Positions 16,460-25,183 of a DNA stretch of 64,000 nucleotides are shown piece after piece. The DNA lies in the NCBI GenBank assembly GCA_946553025.1, contig CAMNRM010000011.1:25884-89883 (forward strand). Reading direction: 5' to 3'. The first letter of the stretch is position 1, and each line of letters begins with the position of its first letter. The DNA is from an uncultured Clostridium sp. (GTDB taxonomy: Bacteria > Bacillota > Clostridia > Lachnospirales > Lachnospiraceae). A program made the translations under genes and the position numbers. The notes beneath the pieces were generated by a model. It was not told the origin of the DNA and made no database searches. It was given only the letters and a program-made list of their open reading frames with translations.

Positions 16460-18112
16460 TTACCCAACAAAAAACCCCTCAATATTCCGCGAAGGCAGAA
16501 ATACCGATGCCGGGAACCATTCATCGTCGGGAATAAGCTGTTTTTGCAGTTCTTCTATCGCTTCTTCCCATTCCTCCTGCGATATTTCCTCGGAACTATG
16601 TTCTCCCTCTAGGCTGCAGTCCTGTGAATAAAAGTAAAGATATCCCCCATCTTCCTGGTAATCTTTGCGCAGTGCGTACAGGGGAAGCATATCATGATTT
16701 TTTCCGATTTTTTCTCCGATCTTTCCCTCAAGTTGTCCCACAACCAGATACCAGTCCCCGCCGTAGTCATCCATAAAGATCATCTGCCCGGTTTTCAGCG
16801 GAACAAAGCTTTCATGAAGAACACCCAGAAAGCGCAGACTTATCCAGCCGTTTTCATAAGATAAAACAACAAATCTTCCCCATGCATGTTCAAAATCTTT
16901 GTAGTCCGACGCATTCGGCTGACAGCGGATGAGAAGTTCATCTTCTCCGTCATGATTGATGTCCATAAGAAGATATCGCCAAAGACATCTTCCCGTGTCC
17001 GGATCAGAAGTATAGTCGTTGGCGATACGGCTTCGATCGGACAGCTTTTTTACCCTTGAAAAATCGCCGGATAAAATTTCCTGGTAGGCTTTCCATGCCT
17101 CCTGTTCGTTCTCCTCGACGACAAAGGAAACGTTTCCATTTCCCTCATCCAAAGCATCCAGATAAGCCCATTCTTCTTTGGGAAAAAGGGGAAACTGCTC
17201 GACCGGAAGTTCTGCATTTTGCCATATTTCCAAAAAGGCAGCCGCGGTTTCCCGGCAGTCGCTGTGGGAACATTCCTGGTCTGGTTTTGGCTGCGATCCA
17301 AAGGGAACCTTAAAATAATGTTTGACGGTTTTAATGGTTTCGTCCTCTTTCGCGGTCAAAGGAATCTCATCGTTTTCTGCAGTCAAAGGAACTTTATTTT
17401 TTTTGGTGGTCAAAGAAATCCATTCATAAATATCCCCGCCTTCTTCCGGGAGCGGTGCATCAAAGGTCTGGGGGATTTTTCGGTTAGAGGAAGTAGCGGA
17501 ATACACATCCGGATCGGTAAAACAGGTTTCCAGCCGATAGGAGATAAGAAAAGACCCGTCGGCAAGGGGCTGTATCTGCGCGGACGAATAACGTCTGTAG
17601 TCATCAAAGTCATAGAGCAGTTCAACCTTCTGGTTTCGGAAAGTGTAAATATGATAAATATTCCCTCCGTCAATGCAGAGTTCCGGCACCTGATCCCCAT
17701 TACAATCGACAAAAGCGTAGGAGGCACGGCTGTCGCCCCGGGGATAGCGGTCTGTAGCGGTAAGGCTGTGCCAGTCTTTGGCGGTTAAAAATTCACGGTA
17801 GGCGGTTAGAGCCTTGTTTTTGAGGTCAATGTTTTCTGTGGAAGGATTCTCCGGAGCAATATTTTCCGGGACATCTGTTTCCGGGGCATCTGTTTCCCAG
17901 ACATTCGTTTCCAGGGCATCCGTTTCCGGGACATTCGTTTCCAGGACATCCGCTTCCCGGGAAGGTAAAGAAGGTGAGTTGGCGGTTTTGGCACTGCCCA
18001 TGCAACCGGACAAAAGCAAAAAGGGCAGGCTAAGGATAAGAAAAAAAGAGTGTTTTTTCTTTTTTGGACAATGGCTATGAAATGCATCCGTGCGTTTTTT
18101 CATGTGGTACAC
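16460..18112 (-). CDS. Large lipoprotein with acidic hexapeptide repeats
   Basis: About 550 residues. The lipobox LLLSGC ends a signal peptide near residue 37. The next 60 residues are Thr/Glu/Asp/Pro-rich six-residue units of the type PETDAx/LETNVx, encoded by 18-bp imperfect DNA repeats at about 17865-17960; this looks like a surface-exposed stalk. Two globular parts follow. Each contains an acidic NGDQVPELCID or NHDGEDELLIR stretch resembling the calcium-binding-like D-x-N/D-x-D repeats of FG-GAP/VCBS-type extracellular proteins. GTG 18112 is supported by AAAGG 5 bases upstream; ATG 18103 is possible. Function unknown. The MITE-like element at 18164 lies just upstream of the promoter region. 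Confidence 0.65.
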   Translation of the reverse strand: MYHMKKRTDAFHSHCPKKKKHSFFLILSLPFLLLSGCMGSAKTANSPSLPSREADVLETNVPETDALETNVWETDAPETDVPENIAPENPSTENIDLKNKALTAYREFLTAKDWHSLTATDRYPRGDSRASYAFVDCNGDQVPELCIDGGNIYHIYTFRNQKVELLYDFDDYRRYSSAQIQPLADGSFLISYRLETCFTDPDVYSATSSNRKIPQTFDAPLPEEGGDIYEWISLTTKKNKVPLTAENDEIPLTAKEDETIKTVKHYFKVPFGSQPKPDQECSHSDCRETAAAFLEIWQNAELPVEQFPLFPKEEWAYLDALDEGNGNVSFVVEENEQEAWKAYQEILSGDFSRVKKLSDRSRIANDYTSDPDTGRCLWRYLLMDINHDGEDELLIRCQPNASDYKDFEHAWGRFVVLSYENGWISLRFLGVLHESFVPLKTGQMIFMDDYGGDWYLVVGQLEGKIGEKIGKNHDMLPLYALRKDYQEDGGYLYFYSQDCSLEGEHSSEEISQEEWEEAIEELQKQLIPDDEWFPASVFLPSRNIEGFFVG

Positions 18113-18163
18113 ACTTACCTTTCTTTGCAGGCTGGGGAATAAAATATCTTCTGTTATGATTAT

Positions 18164-18360
18164 ATGATAGAAGCGTCAAAAGGTCTTTTGCCGCTTCTTA
18201 TGATACGGATTGCTCTGCACTTCGTACTCCCGCAATCCTAAAAACATTCAAAATCCGCCCTATCGGGCTACTTTTTCATGTTTTTGGCGGGTCCCAAGTT
18301 CAAAAATTCTCCTGAAAGCAAGCTTTCGTCGAATTTTCGACCTTTTGACCCTGGTATCAT
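18164..18360 (+). mobile_element. MITE-like element, full copy A
   Basis: A 197-bp element, almost identical to 22323..22519. Its ends are imperfect inverted repeats: ATGATA, six variable bases, then TCAAAAGGTC at the left, and the complement (GACCTTTTGA, six bases, TATCAT) at the right. It is flanked by TTATA on both sides, a probable target duplication. Inside are several self-complementary stretches (GGATTGC/GCAATCC, GCCC-tat-GGGC, GAAAGCAAGCTTTC, TCGAATTTTCGA). It has no coding capacity for a transposase. It lies between the lipoprotein gene and the hemerythrin gene. Confidence 0.85.
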
Positions 18361-18507
18361 TATATTTCATTTTATCCATGTTTTCAATTATTTCCGGCGA
18401 TTTTCCGACGACCGGACATAAACTTTTATTCGCTCACAAGCCATCGCATCACCATGAAAAAAGTTTCTAATGAAATTTTCAGAAATTTTTAAATGCTCGG
18501 AAAATGA

Positions 18508-18536
18508 TTGTTTTCTGTGAAATTTTGCTCTATAAT
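18508..18536 (+). promoter_or_regulatory. Sigma-A-type promoter of the hemerythrin gene
   Basis: TTGTTT (18508-18513), 17 bases, TATAAT (18531-18536), about 80 bases before ATG 18615. The interval 18361-18614 is otherwise AT-rich with no gene visible. Confidence 0.6.
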
Positions 18537-18614
18537 AGGTAATAAATAAGAAATTTTGTGAAATTTTCCAAATTTTGCAAATAAAGTAAATAATTGGAAA
18601 GGAGAAAATAGGGC

Positions 18615-19526
18615 ATGGATAAGGTAGTATGGAATGAGCGGCTGAATATCGGGGTAGAGGTTGTCGATAAGGCTCATGCCAAGCTTTTTCAGGTTGTGGG
18701 GAATTTAATTGAACTGGTGGAAAATGAGGAAAACTACCAGAAAGCCTGCAAAAGAGGACTGGCCTTCCTGGAAGATTATACCATGAAGCATTTCTTGGAA
18801 GAAGAGGCTTATATGCGCTCTGTGAATTATCGGGGCTACGAAAGGCATAAAGAAATTCATGATACTTTTCGGGACCAGACCCTGGTTTCCCTGAAAAAAT
18901 CCCTGGAATTATCCGATTACTCCCAGATAGCTACGGAGCGCTTTCTGGGTGTTTTGCTGGGCTGGCTCACCGGGCATATTATGACGGAAGATCAGGAAAT
19001 TACCGCAGAAAAGTCATCGGCATCGGCTTATTCGGCCTTTTCCCAAACGGAAACGGCTGCGGCTGTGGAGGCGGTCGGTCAGGCGGTAAAGAATGTATTT
19101 GGTCTGAAAGCAGAACTTATCGACGATCATTATGACGGGCGAAGTATGGGCATGGAATACTATTGCCGATTAAGCTACAATATGGATAACGGCGAAAAAG
19201 TACAGCTTCTTTTAGCCGCTGAAAAACAATTAATCCGGCGGGGCGTGGGAATGCTTTTTGGCTTTTCAGCGATGCAGAATGCGGCATTGGTGGAGGAGGT
19301 TTCCCTAGAAATCCTTAAACAGCTCTTAAATTATATGAATAAACAATATAACGAGGGAAAGGAGTATCATCTCAGCAAAGAAGAACTGCTTACCAGCGAT
19401 GAATTCCGCTCCGATTTTATGACCCGGTATTCCTGCTGCCTGCTGTTTGAAACGCGGCTGGGCTATTTCGTCTTTTGTTCCCGCAAATGGAAGGTGAAAA
19501 AGAGAAAAGAAAGAACTAACGATTAA
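18615..19526 (+). CDS. Bacteriohemerythrin with an additional C-terminal domain
   Basis: 303 residues. The first 135 form a hemerythrin domain opening with VVWNERLNIGVEVVDKAHAKLF. The di-iron ligands are visible: His in DKAHAKLF, His and Glu in MKHFLEEEAYM, two His in YERHKEIHDTF, and His/Glu-Asp in LTGHIMTEDQEI. It should bind oxygen reversibly or act as an oxygen or redox sensor in the cytoplasm of an anaerobe. The second part (about 155-295) is a separate alpha/beta domain with FSAMQNAALVEEVSLEILKQLL, weakly like CheX-type chemotaxis domains; that comparison is tentative. GGAAAGGAG sits about 10 bases before ATG 18615. Confidence 0.85.
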   Translation: MDKVVWNERLNIGVEVVDKAHAKLFQVVGNLIELVENEENYQKACKRGLAFLEDYTMKHFLEEEAYMRSVNYRGYERHKEIHDTFRDQTLVSLKKSLELSDYSQIATERFLGVLLGWLTGHIMTEDQEITAEKSSASAYSAFSQTETAAAVEAVGQAVKNVFGLKAELIDDHYDGRSMGMEYYCRLSYNMDNGEKVQLLLAAEKQLIRRGVGMLFGFSAMQNAALVEEVSLEILKQLLNYMNKQYNEGKEYHLSKEELLTSDEFRSDFMTRYSCCLLFETRLGYFVFCSRKWKVKKRKERTND

Positions 19527-19530
19527 AAGC

Positions 19531-19650
19531 CGTGAAGAACAGTAAAAAATCGTGAAGACCCATAAAAAGACCATGAAAGAACAGTAAAAAAGACCATGGA
19601 AGAACAGTAAAAAGACCGTGAAAAACAGTAAGAAAAAACAGTAAAAAACA
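19531..19650 (+). repeat. Degenerate tandem repeat
   Basis: Repeating units of about 22-24 bases built on GAAGAACAGTAAAAA and AGACC(A/G)TGAA, in four or five degenerate copies, fill the space between the hemerythrin stop and the terminator of the convergent permease gene. No coding potential. Confidence 0.6.
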
Positions 19651-19684
19651 GAAAAAGGCAGGAGTGTTTTCGGCACCCCTGCCT
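19640..19684 (-). terminator. Terminator of the permease/purine arm
   Basis: On the minus strand AGGCAGG (19684-19678) pairs with CCTGCCT (19662-19656), and the stem is followed by TTTTTCTGTTTTTTACTG. It is placed 43 bases after the permease stop codon and ends the minus-strand operon. Confidence 0.75.
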
Positions 19685-19726
19685 GTAGTGTTCTATGACA
19701 ATGAAACATGGACAATGAAGTACGTT

Positions 19727-21082
19727 TTAATAGACATCATTCGGTTCCTGCACCTCGATCTTTACCTTTTCCTTAGGAAGGGTTACGTTCAGAAGAATAG
19801 CGACCAAAGTTGCAATCACCACCGGCGATTTTCCAAAAATCGTCGTCACCCATGCAGGGAATGAGGCGAGGGAGGCGGAAGCCTGGGAAACGCCCATGCC
19901 CAGTGCTGCGGCAAGACCTACGATGGAGGTGTTCCGATAGTTCATTTCTTCGGTAATCACCAGTTTCATTCCCGTCATGGCAATGGAGGCAAATACCGAT
20001 ACCGTTGCCCCGCCCAGAACCGCATAGGGGATGGTGGTAAGAAGGGCAGAAAACTTCGGGAACAGCCCGGCAACCAGAATAATCACTGCGGCAAGTCCCA
20101 GCGTGCACCGGTTGACTACCTTCGTCGTGGTTACAATACCTACGTTCTGGCTGTAAGTTGCCGTGGGCAGACAGCCAAAACATGCTCCGATAATATTCGT
20201 AAACCCATAGCCCAAAATCGCGCCCTGCAGTTCTTCGGTTTTCGGCTCCCGTCCAAGACCGCCGCTGGTGGTTGCCGAGAAATCGCCGATGGCCTGAACC
20301 GCATTGATGGCAAAGAGCAGACCAATGGCAAAGCAGGCCGAAATTTCAAACCGGACAGGGAAGTGGAAGAGTTTGGGAAGCTGAATAATCCCGGCTTCCG
20401 CCACGCTGTTAAAGTTCACCATGCCCATAAAGAAGGCAGCCACGTAGCCGACCGCCATTCCGATTAAGATGGAAGCCAGCTTGAAAATACCCTTGCCGAA
20501 ATGATTTAACGCCGTCACGACCGCCAGCGTAAAGATGGCCAGAAGCCAGTTCTTCATCGAACCATAGTCCGGGCTTCCCACGCCGCCTGCCATGTAGTTG
20601 ATTGCCGTGGGATAGAGCGAAAGCCCGATGGTAAAGACCACGGTTCCGGCAATGAGCGGCGGGAAGAATTTCCGTATTTTCTTAATAAAAATCCCCACCA
20701 GGGCGGCAACGATACCGCCGATAATCTGCGCCCCGAGAATGGTGTTAATATCATACCCCTCGGCAATGGCCTGCATACTGGGCACATAGGCAAAGGATAC
20801 GCCGATAATGACCGGAAGCCCGGAACCCAAGTGAAATCCGTTTTTCTTACCCAGGGGGAAGAGCTGGAGCAGGGTGGAGAGGGCGGAAATCACCAGAGAA
20901 GCCTGAATTAAGATAACCTTATCTGCCCCCGAAACGCCCGCTGCACTGGAAATCATAATTGCCGGGGTAACACAGCCCACAATCATGGCAACCACGTGCT
21001 GAAGGGCCAGAGGCAGAGCCTGCCCAAACGCCGGGATGCCGTCAAGTTCAAAAAGAGAAGCCTTTGTTTTTGTATTTCCCAT
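19727..21082 (-). CDS. Nucleobase:cation symporter (NCS2/NAT), xanthine/urate type
   Basis: 451 residues, about 13-14 hydrophobic segments. Family signatures are present: QHVVAMIVGCVTPAIM in TM1, the NAVQAIGDFSATTSGG motif of TM8-9 that binds the purine, and the NAT signature SQNVGIVTTTKV in TM10. This pattern is that of the XanP/PbuX/UacT purine group rather than uracil permeases; xanthine versus urate cannot be separated by eye. It would import substrate with H+ or Na+ for the catabolic genes beside it. GGAGG stands 5 bases before ATG 21082, so MGNTKTKASL is the true N-terminus. It is the last gene of the minus-strand arm and has its own leader with a strong stem. Confidence 0.9.
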   Translation of the reverse strand: MGNTKTKASLFELDGIPAFGQALPLALQHVVAMIVGCVTPAIMISSAAGVSGADKVILIQASLVISALSTLLQLFPLGKKNGFHLGSGLPVIIGVSFAYVPSMQAIAEGYDINTILGAQIIGGIVAALVGIFIKKIRKFFPPLIAGTVVFTIGLSLYPTAINYMAGGVGSPDYGSMKNWLLAIFTLAVVTALNHFGKGIFKLASILIGMAVGYVAAFFMGMVNFNSVAEAGIIQLPKLFHFPVRFEISACFAIGLLFAINAVQAIGDFSATTSGGLGREPKTEELQGAILGYGFTNIIGACFGCLPTATYSQNVGIVTTTKVVNRCTLGLAAVIILVAGLFPKFSALLTTIPYAVLGGATVSVFASIAMTGMKLVITEEMNYRNTSIVGLAAALGMGVSQASASLASFPAWVTTIFGKSPVVIATLVAILLNVTLPKEKVKIEVQEPNDVY

Positions 21083-21101
21083 AATAACCTCCATTTACAT
21101 T

Positions 21102-21164
21102 AAAAGTCTGCCGCCGAATAGGCGGCCAAAGTTCAGGTATTCCAAGTGCGCCCAGCAGACTTTT
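21102..21164 (-). promoter_or_regulatory. Structured leader of the purine permease gene (candidate cis-regulatory RNA)
   Basis: On the minus strand AAAAGTCTGC (21164-21155) and GCAGACTTTT (21111-21102) form a perfect 10-base closing stem. Inside is a hairpin GCCGCC-tattc-GGCGGC that shares two bases with the stem, plus an unpaired region around CACTTGGAATACCTGAAC. A TATACT box lies about 10 bases before the stem (21179-21174). The structure ends 15-20 bases before the ribosome binding site, so it could control access. It does not match the guanine/adenine riboswitch consensus that I know. Confidence 0.45.
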
Positions 21165-21202
21165 CCTTATGGTAGTATACATACTTGTGGGCGCATGAAG
21201 GT

Positions 21203-22147
21203 TTACTGGTGGATTCTGGTACCCGTTTTCCCCAAAATTCCGTCCTTTGCTTTTTCCAATAAGGTAATTAATGCGGTTCTTCCTTCCACGGAACTGGCAA
21301 ACTTCACGGCAGCCTGTACCTTGGGCAGCATGGAACCGGGTGCAAAATGTCCTTCTTCCATGTACTGCTCGGCTTTCTTAACCGATAAATCTTCCAGCCA
21401 GGTTTCGTCGGGCTTACCAAAGTTAATTGCTACCTTTTCCACTGCCGTTAAGATAATCAGGAAATCGGCATTTAACTCTTCTGCTAAAAGACAGCTTGCA
21501 AAATCCTTGTCGATAACGGCACTTGCACCCTTTAAGTGATTGCCCTGCTTGGTTACGGGGATACCGCCGCCGCCGCAGGCGATCACCAGCTGACCGGATT
21601 CCACCAGGGACCGGATTGCGCCGATTTCAATAATTTCCGCCGGCTTTGGAGAGGCAACCACACGACGCCAGCCGCGCCCGGAATCCTCCTTCATGACATA
21701 ATCGTATTTTTTCTCGGCAATCCTTGCCTGTTCCTCCGTCATAAAGTGGCCGATGGGCTTGGACGGGGATAAAAAGGCAGGATCGTCGGCGTCTACGCGA
21801 ATCTGGGTGATCATGGTCGCGACGGGGATATTGAAAATATTGCGGTTGTAAAGTTCTTCGCGCAGGGCGTTCTGCAGATCGTAGCCGATGTAAGCCTGGC
21901 TCATGGCAACGCAGACGGAGAGAGGGGTGTTGGGCTGCTTTTCGTCCTCGCGGCTTAATGCTGCCATGGCGTTATTGATCATGCCGACCTGCGGGCCGTT
22001 TCCGTGTGCTACGACAACCTCGCAGCCTTCTTCGATTAAGTCAACGATGGCTCTTGCCGTGATTTTAACGGCAGCCATCTGTTCCGGTAAAGTATTTCCC
22101 AGGGCATTTCCGCCAAGGGCAATCACGATTCGTTTTTTCTTTTCCAT
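21203..22147 (-). CDS. arcC: Carbamate kinase
   Basis: 314 residues of the amino-acid-kinase fold. IVIALGGNALG is the N-terminal nucleotide/phosphate loop, VVAHGNGPQVGMI the substrate loop, and VIACGGGGIPV and VIDKDFASCLLA the conserved core. It converts carbamoyl phosphate and ADP to carbamate and ATP. In E. coli the paralogue YqeA occupies the same position next to ygeW, so here it probably harvests ATP from carbamoyl phosphate made by the YgeW carbamoyltransferase during purine breakdown. It sits downstream of ygeW, separated by a MITE-like element and a hairpin. AAGGACC precedes the ATG. Confidence 0.95.
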   Translation of the reverse strand: MEKKKRIVIALGGNALGNTLPEQMAAVKITARAIVDLIEEGCEVVVAHGNGPQVGMINNAMAALSREDEKQPNTPLSVCVAMSQAYIGYDLQNALREELYNRNIFNIPVATMITQIRVDADDPAFLSPSKPIGHFMTEEQARIAEKKYDYVMKEDSGRGWRRVVASPKPAEIIEIGAIRSLVESGQLVIACGGGGIPVTKQGNHLKGASAVIDKDFASCLLAEELNADFLIILTAVEKVAINFGKPDETWLEDLSVKKAEQYMEEGHFAPGSMLPKVQAAVKFASSVEGRTALITLLEKAKDGILGKTGTRIHQ

Positions 22148-22228
22148 GTGTGGGAGGTCCTTTCTGTTTTTTGTTTTTTGATATTTTTTAAGATTTTTGC
22201 TCTATTTAGGTGGTTAAAAAGTCAGAAA

Positions 22229-22258
22229 GGGCCGCCTGGAACGAAAATCAGGCGGCCC
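22229..22258 (-). terminator. Strong intercistronic hairpin between ygeW and arcC
   Basis: GGGCCGCCTG (22229-22238) and CAGGCGGCCC (22249-22258) form a perfect 10-base GC-rich stem. On the minus strand it is followed by TTTCTGACTTTTT, so it could be a leaky terminator or a processing/attenuation site that lowers arcC relative to ygeW. It and the MITE-like element together fill the 368-base gap. Confidence 0.5.
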
Positions 22259-22322
22259 ATTAAGGTTCCAATCGTGTGATATCGTATGTAAAGTTATCTT
22301 TTTACGCTATTGGTTTATTCAA

Positions 22323-22519
22323 ATGATAGAAGCGTCAAAAGGTCTTTTGCCGCTTCTTATGATACAGATTGCTCCGCACTTCGTGCTCCCGCAATCCTAA
22401 AAACATTCAAAATCCGCCCTGTCGGGCTGCTTTTTCATGTTTTTGGCGGGTCCCAAGTTCAAAAATTCTCCTGAAAGCAAGCTTTCGTCGAATTTTCGAC
22501 CTTTTGACCCTGGTATCAT
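22323..22519 (-). mobile_element. MITE-like element, full copy B, abutting the ygeW stop
   Basis: 197 bp, nearly identical to copy A at 18164, with the same inverted ends. Flanking TTCAAA occurs on both sides if the element is taken from the internal TGATA/TATCA, consistent with a 5-6 base target duplication. Read on the minus strand it begins ATGATACCAGGG. The TGA inside that ATGATA is the stop codon of ygeW (22518-22516), so the element supplies the end of the gene. Confidence 0.88.
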
Positions 22520-23709
22520 TCAAATACGCGAGGTGCTTTTCTTTCTTCCAGCTTCTTTAAGATTTCCTGTGGGTTTTCAAATTTAGCAAGGAAGATCATG
22601 GCAGCGATGATGTAGGGCTTGAAGCTGGCTTCTTTGTACAGCGGATCGCGGTAGCGGTCGAATACGGAAGCGTCAACTTCGCCGGTTTCACAGCTTACGC
22701 CGGTGATGTCGGCTGGCAGGCAGTGCAGGTAGAGTGCCTTGCCGTCCTTGGTGGTTTTCATCAGTTCCTCGGTACATGCCCAGTCTTTGTGCTGTGCGTT
22801 CTGTGCAAGCAGTTCTTTTTCCAGAGCCTTAATCCCTTCTAAGTCGCCTTCGCCGTACAGGTTGGTTCTCTTTTCCATAGCGGCAAATGGTGCCCAGCTC
22901 TTCGGATAAACAATATCAGCATCCTTAAATGCTTCTTCCATAGAATTAACGCGCTTAAAGGAACCGCCGGTAGCCGCAGCATTCTTCTTTGCCACTTCTT
23001 CAACCTCCGGCATTACCTCGTAGCCTTCGGGATGTGCCAGAACAACGTCCATGCCAAAGCGGGTCATCAGACCGATTACACCCTGGGGAACGGATAACGG
23101 CTTGCCGTAAGAAGGAGAGTAAGCCCAGGTCATTGCCAGCTTCTTGCCCTTTAAGTTCTCCACGCCGCCAAACTCATGGATAATGTGCAGCATATCTGCC
23201 ATACACTGTGTCGGATGGTCAATATCGCACTGTAAGTTTACCAGCGTAGGCTTCTGCTCCAGGATACCGGCCTTATTTCCCTCCGTAACCGCATCAACAA
23301 CATCGTGCATGTACTTATTGCCCTTGCCGATGTACATATCATCGCGGATACCGATAACATCAGCCATAAAGGAAATCATATTTGCCGTTTCACGAACCGT
23401 TTCGCCATGGGCAATCTGGGACTTGCCTTCATCCAAATCCTGAACTTCCAGACCTAAGAGGTTGCAGGCCGAAGCAAAGGAGAAACGTGTACGGGTGGAA
23501 TTATCACGGAATAAAGAAATTCCAAGGCCGCTCTCAAACACCTTCGTTGAGATATTGTTCTCCCGCATAAACCGCAGAGCATCAGCAACCGTAAACACAG
23601 CCTCTAATTCCTCATCCGTCTTTTCCCAGGTTAAGAAGAAGTCGTTATTGTACATTTCCTTAAAGTTTAAAGCGTTTAATTTGTCGATATAATCTTGAAG
23701 AGTTTTCAT
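22516..23709 (-). CDS. ygeW: Knotted carbamoyltransferase YgeW
   Basis: 397 residues, the length of E. coli YgeW. FRDNSTRTRFSFASA holds the carbamoyl-phosphate STRTR motif; CDIDHPTQCMADM is the HPxQ motif; LYLHCLPADITGVSCE is the typical C-terminal HCLP loop. The extended N-terminus and the IGIRDDMYIGKGNKYM insertion place it with YgeW rather than ornithine or aspartate transcarbamoylases. The natural acceptor is not established; context (YgeX, YgeY, carbamate kinase) suggests it cleaves a ureido intermediate of purine breakdown phosphorolytically. Its stop codon is contributed by the MITE-like element. It lies after ygeX and ygeY in the same operon. Confidence 0.93.
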   Translation of the reverse strand: MKTLQDYIDKLNALNFKEMYNNDFFLTWEKTDEELEAVFTVADALRFMRENNISTKVFESGLGISLFRDNSTRTRFSFASACNLLGLEVQDLDEGKSQIAHGETVRETANMISFMADVIGIRDDMYIGKGNKYMHDVVDAVTEGNKAGILEQKPTLVNLQCDIDHPTQCMADMLHIIHEFGGVENLKGKKLAMTWAYSPSYGKPLSVPQGVIGLMTRFGMDVVLAHPEGYEVMPEVEEVAKKNAAATGGSFKRVNSMEEAFKDADIVYPKSWAPFAAMEKRTNLYGEGDLEGIKALEKELLAQNAQHKDWACTEELMKTTKDGKALYLHCLPADITGVSCETGEVDASVFDRYRDPLYKEASFKPYIIAAMIFLAKFENPQEILKKLEERKAPRVFE

Positions 23710-23818
23710 CGTATATGCTCCTTTTCTATGTAATTATGATTTTTTATTCGATTATTTTTTCTATATATTTCTGGCTATACTATACTAATCTTTATTTATG
23801 GGTCAGGAAAGTTTTATT

Positions 23819-25129
23819 TTATTTGCAGTATAATGTTGGCAATGCCGCATAAACTGCCGCGCACCGTACCAGATCATCCTTCCAGGTCTTTTCATTCGGT
23901 GCATGTGCCTGCGCCTCTGCTCCCGGTCCAAATCCGATACATGGAATCCCGTTTCTTCCCATAATCGAAACGCCGTTGGTTGAGAAGGTCCACTTATCGG
24001 TGAGAGGACGCTCTTTCCGCAGTGCAATGGTTTCTTCATTTCCCTGACGCTCGTCGCCGTAAAGTCCGCGGTGTGCCTCCTCTAATGCCTTCGTTACCTT
24101 GTGATCCTCCGGGATTACCCAGGTCGGGAAATAGCACTCAATCGGATAAACCAGATTGGTATAAGAAGGACGGGAATACTCATACATCGAAACCTTTACG
24201 TCATCCCCATATTTCTTAACACTTGGCAGAGCGCGGATTTCATCCAGGCAGCTTTCCCAGGTTTCTCCGGCGGTCATCCGACGATCCAGGGAAACGGAGC
24301 AGGAATCGGCTACTGCACAGCGGCTTGGAGAGGTAAAGAAGATCTCGGAGGTCGTAACCGTGCCGCGTCCTAAGAAGCGGGCTTCCTTCCACTGCGGATT
24401 ATATTTCTCATCCAGCATCTTAACTAAGCCCTTAACTTCCGTGCCGTCAGCCGCGTCATTCTCATTTAATGCACGGATGTCCTGAAGAATATCCGCCATC
24501 TTATAAATTGCGTTGTCGCCGCGCTCCGGTGCGGAACCATGGCAGGAAATACCGGTAACGTCCACGCGGATTTCCATACGTCCTCTCTGTCCGCGGTAGA
24601 TTCCGCCGTCGGTCGGCTCGGTGGATACGACAAACTCCGGGCGAACCTTATCTTCATTAATAATGTACTGCCAGCAAAGACCGTCGCAGTCCTCTTCCTG
24701 GACCGTACCCGTTACCAGAACGGTGTACTTATCGCTTAACAATCCCAGATCCTTCATAATTCTTGCGCCGTAAACCGCAGATACGATGCCGCCAAGCTGG
24801 TCGGAGGTTCCGCGTCCGCCGATTTCCAGGTCATTTTCAAAGCCTTCATACGGGTCAAAATTCCAGTTGTCGCGGTTGCCGATACCTACCGTATCGATAT
24901 GGGCGTCGAAACCGATTAAGGTAGAACCGGTTCCCATGTAGCCAAGAACATTGCCCATCGGATCGATTTCCACTTTGTCAAATTCCAGTTTGCGCATCTC
25001 CTCGGCAATGCGGTCAATATGATCCTTTTCGCCGCAGCTTTCGCCCGGGAATTTTACGATGTCGCGTAAAAATTTGGTCATATCCTTTTCATAGTTTTTT
25101 GCTGCCTCATTAATTTTCTTGAAATCCAT
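23819..25129 (-). CDS. ygeY: YgeY, M20-family deacylase/peptidase
   Basis: 436 residues of the M20/ArgE/DapE fold. Metal ligands are visible: [11 protein letters not shown] (H-x-D), [13 protein letters not shown] (Asp), VQEEDCDGL (catalytic Glu-Glu) and HAPNEKTW near the C-terminus. The lid/dimer domain carries [15 protein letters not shown]. In the conserved purine-degradation cluster YgeY stands beside YgeX and YgeW, and the reaction is thought to be hydrolysis of an amide or carbamoyl group upstream of 2,3-diaminopropionate; the exact substrate is inference. GGAGG 5 bases before ATG 25129 fixes the start. It follows ygeX after a 54-base gap. Confidence 0.92.
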   Translation of the reverse strand: MDFKKINEAAKNYEKDMTKFLRDIVKFPGESCGEKDHIDRIAEEMRKLEFDKVEIDPMGNVLGYMGTGSTLIGFDAHIDTVGIGNRDNWNFDPYEGFENDLEIGGRGTSDQLGGIVSAVYGARIMKDLGLLSDKYTVLVTGTVQEEDCDGLCWQYIINEDKVRPEFVVSTEPTDGGIYRGQRGRMEIRVDVTGISCHGSAPERGDNAIYKMADILQDIRALNENDAADGTEVKGLVKMLDEKYNPQWKEARFLGRGTVTTSEIFFTSPSRCAVADSCSVSLDRRMTAGETWESCLDEIRALPSVKKYGDDVKVSMYEYSRPSYTNLVYPIECYFPTWVIPEDHKVTKALEEAHRGLYGDERQGNEETIALRKERPLTDKWTFSTNGVSIMGRNGIPCIGFGPGAEAQAHAPNEKTWKDDLVRCAAVYAALPTLYCK

Positions 25130-25183
25130 AATTTCCTCCATTCTGTGCATCTGCACGCTCCGGGTTTCCCCATCCTAAAATAA

